DNA from: Rhodospirillaceae bacterium
GTDB lineage: Bacteria > Pseudomonadota > Alphaproteobacteria > UBA7985
NCBI GenBank assembly: GCA_002700865.1
Contig: PAFB01000062.1
Location: 1 to 27,710, forward strand
Direction: 5' to 3'
DNA length: 27,710 nucleotides
Every line of letters begins with the position of its first letter. Positions within the stretch are counted from its first letter, which is position 1. Positions 7,840-14,356 of this stretch are shown here, piece after piece. The notes beneath the pieces were generated by a model. It was not told the origin of the DNA, searched no databases, and saw only the letters and a list, made by a program, of their open reading frames with translations. The translations under genes and the position numbers were made by a program.

Positions 7840-9371
7840 GCTGCCATCCCTTCGCTGGTTGTGCGCTCGAATTCACCGGCCATCAGCAGGCCGAGGCTCC
7901 GCTCGTCGGTTTCTGCGGTAACGCGATCGGGCGAGCAAAAGCCGTCAAACATGGCCACGACCCGGTCAGACAGGCTCAGCACTTCTTCGAGTTCTACGCT
8001 CACCAGCAGGATCGCAGTGCCGGCGTCGCGCATGGCGATGATCTGGCGGTGAATAAATTCGATCGCGCCAATATCAACGCCGCGTGTCGGCTGACCGACC
8101 AGCAGCACGTCGGGCGCCTTGTCGATTTCTCGCGCCAGTACGATCTTCTGCTGGTTACCGCCGGAGAACTTTGCCGTTGCCAGTAGAGGATTGGGTGGCC
8201 GGACGTCGAATTTCTCCATCAGGTCGCCCATGGCTTCCTTGATTAATCCGGTTTTCATCGCGCCCTGATTGCAATAGAGCGCTGACGCCTGGAACCCCAG
8301 AATGCCGGATTCCCAAGCCGGAAAGGCTGTAACCAGTCCCATGTGCTGCCGGTCTTCCGGCACGTGCCCGATTGATTGATGGCGGACCAAGTCCGGTGTC
8401 TTGGCGAGGGGAGCACCGTTGACCGTGATCCTGCCGCTGCTGGGCGCGTGCATGCCGGACAGGACTTCGAGCAAAAAGGCCTGCCCATTTCCCGAAACCC
8501 CGGCAACGCCGAGAATTTCTCCGGCGCGCACGTCAAAGTTCACGTTCGACAGGCGCTGAATACCGCGTTCGTCGGTGTAGTTGAGGCCTTGAACCGATAG
8601 GGCCACGTCCTTGGGCTGAGCCGGTGCCTTGTCGACTTCCAGCAAGACCTTTCGGCCCACCATGAGTTCGGCCAGTTCCTCTGGCGATGTTTGTTCGGTT
8701 TTGCGATGTCCCACCATCTCCCCGCGCCGGATCACGGAGACAGAGTCTGTCACGTTCATGATCTCGTGCAGTTTGTGCGTGATCAGCAGGATTGTCGTCC
8801 CCTGTTCCTTCAGCGAGCGCAGGATGTCGAACAGCGCGTCGGCCTCTTGTGGCGTCAGCACGCCTGTTGGCTCGTCGAGGATCAGAACTTTGGCCCCGCG
8901 ATACAGTGCCTTCAGGATTTCCACCCGCTGCTGCACACCGACGGGCAGGGTGCCGACTATGGCGTCAGGGTCCACGCTCAGACCGTAGCGCTCGGAAAGC
9001 TGCAACAGGGTTTCGCGGGCTTTGCTCATAGCCCCGCCGAGCAGAAAGCTCCCCTCAGCGCCGAGAATGATGTTCTCCAGCACCGAAAACGGTTCTCCGA
9101 GCATGAAATGCTGATGCACCATGCCGATACCTGCTTCGATCGCCTTTTGCGAAGAGTTGAATTCCAAGGGCTCACCAAACACGTTGATGGAGCCTTCGTC
9201 TGGCACGTAGAAACCGTACAGAATGGACATGAGCGTGGATTTACCCGCGCCGTTCTCACCAACGATCCCGTGGATTGTCCCGGTCTCGACCGCCAGATCG
9301 ATGTCTTTATTGGCCTGAACCGGTCCAAAGGATTTGGAGATACCGTTCAGTTCGATAGCAAAGTTTGTCAT
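7836..9371 (-). CDS. Nucleoside ABC transporter, fused ATP-binding protein
   Basis: Cytoplasmic double-domain ATPase (511 residues) that energises the two permeases. Domain 1 has Walker A GENGAGKST at 38-46, signature region LPVGVQQRVEI at 142-152 and Walker B VLILDEPTG at 162-170. Domain 2 has a degenerate Walker A (GVSGNGQ at 291-297, no Lys-Ser/Thr), an intact signature SGGNQQKIVLAREI near 403-416 and an altered Walker B (VLLVGQPTRGVD, Gln for Glu). This asymmetry is usual for the RbsA/NupA-like group, so hydrolysis probably occurs at one site. I chose the ATG at 9371, which yields the conserved N-terminus. The in-frame TTG at 9425 adds 18 residues with no family similarity that I recognise. 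The gene is separated from the binding protein gene by 308 bases containing a strong hairpin. Confidence 0.94.
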   Translation of the reverse strand: MTNFAIELNGISKSFGPVQANKDIDLAVETGTIHGIVGENGAGKSTLMSILYGFYVPDEGSINVFGEPLEFNSSQKAIEAGIGMVHQHFMLGEPFSVLENIILGAEGSFLLGGAMSKARETLLQLSERYGLSVDPDAIVGTLPVGVQQRVEILKALYRGAKVLILDEPTGVLTPQEADALFDILRSLKEQGTTILLITHKLHEIMNVTDSVSVIRRGEMVGHRKTEQTSPEELAELMVGRKVLLEVDKAPAQPKDVALSVQGLNYTDERGIQRLSNVNFDVRAGEILGVAGVSGNGQAFLLEVLSGMHAPSSGRITVNGAPLAKTPDLVRHQSIGHVPEDRQHMGLVTAFPAWESGILGFQASALYCNQGAMKTGLIKEAMGDLMEKFDVRPPNPLLATAKFSGGNQQKIVLAREIDKAPDVLLVGQPTRGVDIGAIEFIHRQIIAMRDAGTAILLVSVELEEVLSLSDRVVAMFDGFCSPDRVTAETDERSLGLLMAGEFERTTSEGMAA

Positions 9372-9575
9372 GCGTCTTTTTAGCTCAAAATATCCGGCTT
9401 CGGGTAGGGGATAACCCGCCCTCAAACGCTAAGTTTGGTAGATTAGCTTGTCCACGATCCGCTGCGGTGCAAAGCACAAAATGCAGAAACGGCCTTTTTG
9501 GCGGGGATTCCGAGCGATGGGCAGTCAGAAGCACAATCTTTGGTGACAGTTCCTGCGAACCGACCGTTTAACGCA
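9372..9575 (-). other. Leader between the hairpin and the ATPase gene
   Basis: About 200 non-coding bases. On the minus strand a small hairpin CAAAC-TTAGC-GTTTG (plus 9423-9437) is followed by G-run and C-run blocks (plus 9405-9423) that can pair with each other. TGGACA followed 17 bases later by TAGCGT (plus near 9430-9460) is a poor promoter candidate. I see no coding frame that I would support. Confidence 0.3.
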
Positions 9576-9611
9576 AAATGCCGCCGCAGGGGTTACCTGG
9601 CGGCGGCATTT
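9576..9611 (-). terminator. Intrinsic-terminator-like hairpin after the BMP gene
   Basis: AAATGCCGCCGC (9576-9587) pairs perfectly with GCGGCGGCATTT (9600-9611), and the stem continues inward for three or four pairs past a one-base bulge. Read on the minus strand the right arm ends in ATTTT, giving a short U-run 68 bases beyond the BMP stop codon. It probably stops most transcripts and lets a fraction continue into the transporter genes, so that binding protein is made in excess. The partial read-through is inference. Confidence 0.7.
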
Positions 9612-9679
9612 CAGAGTCGTACAGTCGCATAGTCCGGCGCAGGCTGTTTCCAGCCTGTTTCAGGACTGTGCCTGACGCT

Positions 9680-10687
9680 TTAGTTCACGCAGGAACCGGA
9701 GAAGGAGAAGCCTTCGTCGGTGAAGTTCTGCACGACCAGATCACCAGCGATGATCGCGGCTTCATACTCAGCCAAAGACGCCATCATTTCGTCGGAAACC
9801 ATTGCAGCATTGTACTCGTCCATTGCTGCGCCTACGCCAGCTTCAGCCAGGCCCAGGTCGAATACGCCAGCTTCGAACTCGTCGTTCATTGCGGTCATGA
9901 AGGTGTCAAACACAGCGTTATCAACGCGCTTCACCATCGAGGACAGCATCACGCCTGGGTGCAGGTAGTTCTGGTTCGCATCAACACCGATGGCCATTTT
10001 GCCAGAGTCTGCAGCAGCCTGATATACGCCTACGCCGGTACCACCAGCCGCCGCGAATACAACGTCAGCGCCTTGGTCGAACTGGCCACGTGCCAGTTCC
10101 GCACCGCGGGTTGGGTTGCCCCAAGCAGCAGGCGTGGTGCCGGTCATGTTCACGATTACGGTTGCATCAGGGTTCACAGCGCGAACGCCCTGCTCGTAAC
10201 CACAGGCAAAGCGGCGGATCAGTGGAATGTCCATGCCGCCTACGAAGGATACAGCACCGGTCTCGGAGGCCATAGCCGCCAGCGCACCGACGAGGAACGA
10301 ACCCTCATGCTCTTTGTATGTGTACTGACGCAGGTTGTCGCCACCGAGCCAGCCAACATCAACGATGCCGAAGTTGGTGTCTGGGAATTCACCAGCCACA
10401 ACGGCCATTGCGTCAGCCTGTGCAAAGCCCATCACGACGATTGGGTTTGCGCCAAGCTCAGCCATCTGACGCAGTGCGCCTTCACGCTGGGATGGGTCGG
10501 TGATTTCGAATTCAAGGTATTCAACGCCAGTTTCAGCTTTGAAACGTTCAGCGCCATTGTATGCGCTTTCGTTGAAAGACTTGTCGAACTTACCGCCCAT
10601 GTCGAAGATTACAGCAGGCATGAAGTCAGCTGCTGCAGTACCTGCAACAGCAATTGCAGCTGCTGCGAACGCCAAAATACGTTTCAC
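9680..10687 (-). CDS. BMP-family nucleoside-binding periplasmic protein
   Basis: Substrate-binding component of the nucleoside ABC importer. It has 335 residues, starting at a GTG with GAGGGA 7-12 bases upstream. An N-terminal signal peptide (residues 1-20, cleavage after GTAAA) has no lipobox cysteine, so the protein should be soluble in the periplasm, unlike the PnrA/Med lipoproteins of Gram-positives and spirochaetes. BMP-family features include FDMGGKFDKSFNESAYNG at 28-45, the QMAELGANPIVVMGF segment, VGGMDIPLIRRFACGYEQG and the IGVDANQNYLHPG hinge. Two cysteines (in RRFACGYEQ and the C-terminal GSCVN) could form a disulfide. It is first in the unit and followed by a terminator-like hairpin, consistent with higher expression than the membrane components. 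Confidence 0.95.
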   Translation of the reverse strand: MKRILAFAAAAIAVAGTAAADFMPAVIFDMGGKFDKSFNESAYNGAERFKAETGVEYLEFEITDPSQREGALRQMAELGANPIVVMGFAQADAMAVVAGEFPDTNFGIVDVGWLGGDNLRQYTYKEHEGSFLVGALAAMASETGAVSFVGGMDIPLIRRFACGYEQGVRAVNPDATVIVNMTGTTPAAWGNPTRGAELARGQFDQGADVVFAAAGGTGVGVYQAAADSGKMAIGVDANQNYLHPGVMLSSMVKRVDNAVFDTFMTAMNDEFEAGVFDLGLAEAGVGAAMDEYNAAMVSDEMMASLAEYEAAIIAGDLVVQNFTDEGFSFSGSCVN

Positions 10688-10790
10688 GGATCTATCCCTC
10701 GAGAGTTTCTAGACAATTGTTTTTTCTGCTCGGCATGATCATTTACAGCCTGCCGACACTCAACATGTACCATGATCGACAGGGAAAAAC
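10688..10790 (-). promoter_or_regulatory. Upstream region of the nucleoside uptake unit
   Basis: This must contain the promoter for the minus-strand unit. On the minus strand TTGAGT is followed 17 bases later by GATCAT, a weak sigma-70 match. CATGATC occurs twice as a direct repeat (10734-10740 and 10771-10777), and CATG-GTA-CATG and ATGATCAT are short palindromes in the same stretch. These could be repressor sites for a nucleoside-responsive regulator, but no regulator gene is nearby to support that. Confidence 0.25.
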
Positions 10791-10875
10791 AGGCTGATGC
10801 ACGCCATTTGCGGCCTTCATGTCCGCTTTATGTCTAAAAGTTATCCCCGTTTTCAAACCCAGAGGTTGAATAACC

Positions 10876-11301
10876 ATGCCTAACCGACCGTCTATTTCTG
10901 ATATTCAGGCCGAGCTGGTTGAAGATTTTTCCTTTTTTGACGATTGGATGGATCGATACCGCTACATCATCCAGATGGGCGAGGCCCTGCCGGCCTTGAG
11001 CGAGGATGAATTGGTCGATTCGAACCTGCTCAAAGGGTGCCAAAGTCAGGTTTGGTTGCTGCGCGATCGCGATTCAGCCGGGCACGTGCATTTGCGCGGC
11101 ACCTCTGATGCGGCAATTGTTCGCGGTCTTGTGGCGCTCATGCTCAAAGTCTATGACGGCCAGCCTGCGCAAGACATTTTGCAGAACCCGCCTGAATTCA
11201 TTGGCCAAATCGGCCTTGATGAGCACCTCAGTCCCACCCGCAAAAATGGGCTCGCATCGATGGTTTCGGCAATTCAGGACGCGGCCCGCGCAGGGCTCTA
11301 A
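10876..11301 (+). CDS. sufE: SufE-family cysteine desulfurase sulfur acceptor
   Basis: Accepts persulfide sulfur from a SufS-type cysteine desulfurase and stimulates it during iron-sulfur cluster assembly in the cytoplasm. The 141 residues are full length. The active-site Cys55 sits in KGCQSQVWL (53-61). SDAAIVRGLVAL and the C-terminal HLSPTRKNGLASMV are hallmark SufE segments. Start ATG has AGAGG 9 bases upstream. It is divergent from the BMP gene and 127 bases before the PCMT-like gene. No suf operon genes are in view, so it is a stand-alone copy; its desulfurase partner must be elsewhere. Confidence 0.94.
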   Translation: MPNRPSISDIQAELVEDFSFFDDWMDRYRYIIQMGEALPALSEDELVDSNLLKGCQSQVWLLRDRDSAGHVHLRGTSDAAIVRGLVALMLKVYDGQPAQDILQNPPEFIGQIGLDEHLSPTRKNGLASMVSAIQDAARAGL

Positions 11302-11314
11302 GCAAAAATTCGAA

Positions 11315-11338
11315 AAGCGCTTGGCGTTTTTCGCGCTT
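11315..11338 (+). terminator. Weak terminator candidate after sufE
   Basis: AAGCGC (11315-11320) and GCGCTT (11333-11338) form a 6-bp stem with a 12-base loop, followed by CTTTTG. Stem and T-run are both short, so efficiency is doubtful. It lies 14 bases after the sufE stop. Confidence 0.35.
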
Positions 11339-11428
11339 CTTTTGAGGCGAAAGCCGCTTTAGAAGATCGAACAATGAAGGAGAAGACTGCTCTCCGACCA
11401 TCGCGTTTATCTCTTACTGGGAACAATC

Positions 11429-12112
11429 ATGTCATCGATCAATACTGCCTCCGATTCCGGATTTGATGTTCGCCGCGTAACCATGGTGGATTCGCAGATC
11501 CGCACGAACAAAGTCACCAACGAAGCTGTGATCGAGGCGATCGAGGCGGTGGCTCGCGAAGCCTTTGTGCCCGCAGAGCTGCAAGGCGTTGCTTACGTCG
11601 ATGACGATATCGCGCTCGACGGTGGACGTTGTGTTATGGAGCCTCGGGTTTTGGCGCGCATGATCCAGACGCTCAGCCCTGACGCAAACTCGCATGCCTT
11701 GGTCGTGGGTGCGGGTTCGGGGTATGCCACCGCCGTTCTCTCCCGCATTGCGCAGACTGTGGTTGCTGAAGAAAGTAACGAGGCACTGGCCACTGCTGCC
11801 GGCGAAGGGTTAGAGGCCATGGGGATTACCAACGTGGTGATCGAGCAAGGCGACTTAATGAGTGCCGCGGCTGAGCATGGTCCCTTCGATATTATCCTGT
11901 TTGGCGGCTCGCTGGCTCAAGCGCCTGACAATCTGGTTGATTTCCTCGAAGAAGGTGGTCGAGCAATCGCTGTTGTTTCAGAAGAGGGCGAGGGCTACGG
12001 CGCCGCGACTCTGTTCACTCGATTTGGTGGTCATATCGGCGAAGTCTCTGTTTTCGACGCCGCAATTCCAGCTTTGCCTGAGTTTAGCCGACCCAAGACG
12101 TTCAAATTTTGA
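11429..12112 (+). CDS. PCMT-family (protein-L-isoaspartate O-methyltransferase-like) protein
   Basis: A 227-residue protein with the Rossmann methyltransferase fold of the PCMT family: SAM-binding motif VVGAGSGYATAVL at 92-104, family N-terminal region MVDSQIRTNKVTNEAVIEAI and REAFVPAEL. Alphaproteobacteria commonly encode such a gene just upstream of tolC, as here (129 bases). The isoaspartate-binding motif of true repair enzymes (QTISQP in E. coli Pcm) is replaced by GRCVMEP, and the later APPE segment by GGSL. Canonical L-isoaspartyl repair is therefore doubtful, while SAM binding looks intact. Start is an ATG with GGGAAC upstream; the substrate is unknown. Confidence 0.85.
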   Translation: MSSINTASDSGFDVRRVTMVDSQIRTNKVTNEAVIEAIEAVAREAFVPAELQGVAYVDDDIALDGGRCVMEPRVLARMIQTLSPDANSHALVVGAGSGYATAVLSRIAQTVVAEESNEALATAAGEGLEAMGITNVVIEQGDLMSAAAEHGPFDIILFGGSLAQAPDNLVDFLEEGGRAIAVVSEEGEGYGAATLFTRFGGHIGEVSVFDAAIPALPEFSRPKTFKF

Positions 12113-12173
12113 GAACATCGGAAGTTTTCTGACCTCACGCTGCAATTAATTGGCCTTTTTTAGCGTCTTGTCC

Positions 12174-12202
12174 TTCTCTTATCTCTCCGATCTCGCTATA
12201 TT
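12174..12202 (+). promoter_or_regulatory. Possible promoter of tolC
   Basis: TATATT (12197-12202) is a good -10 and lies 17 bases after TTCTCT (12174-12179), a poor -35 match. The -10 ends 39 bases before the tolC ATG. Its AT-rich setting before a housekeeping gene makes it plausible, but it is untested. Confidence 0.3.
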
Positions 12203-12241
12203 CGTCGCATAATAAAAATAACAAATGCTGGGGATCGAGCG

Positions 12242-13624
12242 ATGGTGCGAAACGCACCCATGCTGAAGCGGATGTGCGCTGTAGGCGCGATTAGTATTGG
12301 GATGATGGCTGCGACCGCAGTGCCAGCGACGGCTGACTCGCTCCAGCAGGCATTGGTTAGGCTGTACAACAGCAGTCCTGATCTGATGGCAGCCCGCTAT
12401 GCTGTGGAAGGCTCCAATGAATTCTTTAACGAAGTTGCTGCGAACGCGCTGCCCAAGGTGACATCCGACTGGCGCGCGTCCTTCACACGCTCCTACAACG
12501 ACATCCTGCGCGACACCGGCGATTTTTCCAGAACTGGCCGTGTCGTTGGGGGAATCTCTGTAGAGCAGGGGATTTCTCCGGTTCTTTCTGGTGGTGTGGT
12601 CCAGGTTCGCAAAACCATTGAGGCGAGTTGGGTCAATTATGATCAGCAGGAACAAGCGACAATTCTTCGTGGGATTCAGTCGTACCTTGGTGTCATCCAG
12701 GCGAAATCAACGATTTCACTGCAGGCCGGCAATATCACCTTGCTCGAACGACAGTTGCAGGCGGCCCAGTCTCGCTACGAAGCAGGCTCCGGAACCCGCA
12801 CTCAGGTCGCCCAAGCTCAGGCCTCGCTCGCAAGTGCTCAGGCCGACATCCAGCAGGCGCGGGGTAATCTGGCCATTTCAGAGGCGGGCTACCGTCAGGT
12901 TTTCGGTTCCGACCCGCAGGGCCTGATTTTCCCACCGCTCCCCGCCAAAATGCCACGCACGCTGGTCGAAGCGCTGACAGTGGCACTGGATGACAATCCT
13001 TCCATCAAAGCCGCCAAAGTTGCCATCGAAGAAGCTGAGGCCCAGAAGAAAGTCACACAAGCCGAATTGCAGCCGTCCTACCGTGTGGGCTTAGGCGCAG
13101 AGCGGACGCAGAACGTCCTTGACGGTGGCGGCACCACGGACTTTAGCACGTCGTTCAGCCTCAGCATGCCTTTGTACGGGAACCGCCAGATTTCCAAGTC
13201 AAAAATTCGCCGTGACGAAATTGCGATTTACCGCTTGCATGAAGCTTTGAACGCCGAGCAAATGGCGGTTGAGCAGGAGGTCATCCGGGCTTGGAACCAG
13301 TACCAGACAGCTCAGGCTGTCGGGAATGCCCGGGCGATGCAGATTCAGGCGGCAGAGCTTTCCTTGCGGGGCGCGGAAGCCGAGTTACGGGCGGGGACAA
13401 GCACTGATGTTGACGTGGTTTCAGCACGTCAGTCGCTCACCAGCGCCCAAGTTTCCGCCTCAACCGCCCGAGTCGATGTTGTTGAGGGCGCATATAGTTT
13501 GATCGCTGCTATGGGACTGCTGTCCGCACGCGATTTGGCACTGCCTGTGCGGTATTATGTGCCTGAGCTTGAGTTCCAGAACCGCAGAATCGAAAATCTG
13601 GCGACACTCCTTTACGACCGCTAG
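12242..13624 (+). CDS. tolC: TolC-family outer membrane efflux/type I secretion channel
   Basis: Outer-membrane trimeric channel that joins inner-membrane RND, ABC or MFS exporters to the outside. It has 460 residues with a signal peptide of about 31 residues (cleavage near VPATA-DS). The mature part starts SLQQALVRLYNSSPDL, the usual TolC opening. Long alanine- and glutamine-rich helices follow in two internally similar halves, for example AAQSRYEAGSGTRTQVAQA and the later RGAEAELRAGTSTDVDVVSA, as expected for the duplicated alpha-barrel. The NPS motif of the second half (DDNPSIKAAK) is present. The start ATG has GGGGAT upstream. The partner exporter genes are absent, so it may serve several systems. 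Confidence 0.93.
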   Translation: MVRNAPMLKRMCAVGAISIGMMAATAVPATADSLQQALVRLYNSSPDLMAARYAVEGSNEFFNEVAANALPKVTSDWRASFTRSYNDILRDTGDFSRTGRVVGGISVEQGISPVLSGGVVQVRKTIEASWVNYDQQEQATILRGIQSYLGVIQAKSTISLQAGNITLLERQLQAAQSRYEAGSGTRTQVAQAQASLASAQADIQQARGNLAISEAGYRQVFGSDPQGLIFPPLPAKMPRTLVEALTVALDDNPSIKAAKVAIEEAEAQKKVTQAELQPSYRVGLGAERTQNVLDGGGTTDFSTSFSLSMPLYGNRQISKSKIRRDEIAIYRLHEALNAEQMAVEQEVIRAWNQYQTAQAVGNARAMQIQAAELSLRGAEAELRAGTSTDVDVVSARQSLTSAQVSASTARVDVVEGAYSLIAAMGLLSARDLALPVRYYVPELEFQNRRIENLATLLYDR

Positions 13625-13699
13625 CAAGCGCTTCACCTCTGACCGCCGTTTCGATAGTCTCAGCGCTGCAAATTCACGTCGCTTGAGCAGGGTAGGTTA

Positions 13700-14251
13700 G
13701 TGGATCACGACGCCGCCAGACACGCCATTAGTATGGATCAAGTCCTTTTGTCAGGACACAAACCCCAAGCGGAAAAAACGGTCGCTCGTGATGCGGCTAA
13801 GCCGTTGCTGCCAAAGAGCATTCAGGCCCAGCAACACCGCATCGCAACCAGCCTCAGCCGTCGCAACAAGCTGCCCCCACTTCCGCCCGCTTTGCAGGAT
13901 GTTGACGGCCAGCGCACTGAAGCACAGCCCTCGTCTTCCATGATGGAGGCGGACGTGCCTGTGGTGGTTGAAATAAACGCAGCAGCGGCACCCATTTCTC
14001 AGTCCACCGTTCACAGCGCGCAAACCGCACAAACCGCGCAGCCTGTGAAGCCTGTCCAGCCGGCTTTCCGCTGGTCCCGTCATTCTGATCAGTTGGTTGA
14101 GCAGATAGTGCGCGATCTGATGCAGGATCGATCTCAATTCCCTAAGTCGCTGACCGATGCTTTGGATGAAGCCGAATGGGATACTTTGAAGTCTGGTTTG
14201 CGGCAGGTGGTCGAAGACTGGGTTGATCGACAGCGAAAAAACCGCGCTTAA
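13700..14251 (+). CDS. Hypothetical protein in the PopZ/DUF2497 position between tolC and valS
   Basis: A 183-residue protein from a GTG start preceded by AGGGTAGG; an alternative ATG at 13733 has no good ribosome site. Residues up to about 115 are low complexity, rich in Gln, Ala, Pro and Ser with few hydrophobics, so probably disordered. It includes a repeated QTAQTAQPVKPVQP-like run. The last 60 residues look helical and end in LRQVVEDWVDRQRKNRA. In Caulobacter and Rhizobium relatives the gene between tolC and valS encodes the polar organiser PopZ (DUF2497), which has the same layout of acidic/Pro-rich linker plus C-terminal oligomerising helices. Sequence similarity that I can see is limited, so the relationship is a positional inference. 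Confidence 0.6.
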   Translation: MDHDAARHAISMDQVLLSGHKPQAEKTVARDAAKPLLPKSIQAQQHRIATSLSRRNKLPPLPPALQDVDGQRTEAQPSSSMMEADVPVVVEINAAAAPISQSTVHSAQTAQTAQPVKPVQPAFRWSRHSDQLVEQIVRDLMQDRSQFPKSLTDALDEAEWDTLKSGLRQVVEDWVDRQRKNRA

Positions 14252-14356
14252 GCGATCACGCTTCGCAGTCCTCCTACCCCCTTTCTACGGTTGAATCTCG
14301 CCGCGCTTCGTGGTGCCGTGCCTGCAATTTCTCAGGCCTTTTCAAGACAGAAGATC

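Noticed and set aside
9578..10738. A long open frame (386 codons) on the plus strand antisense to the BMP gene
   Set aside because: It lies over a clear signal-peptide-bearing binding protein and has no recognisable domain. Open antisense frames are common in GC-rich genes with strong codon bias.
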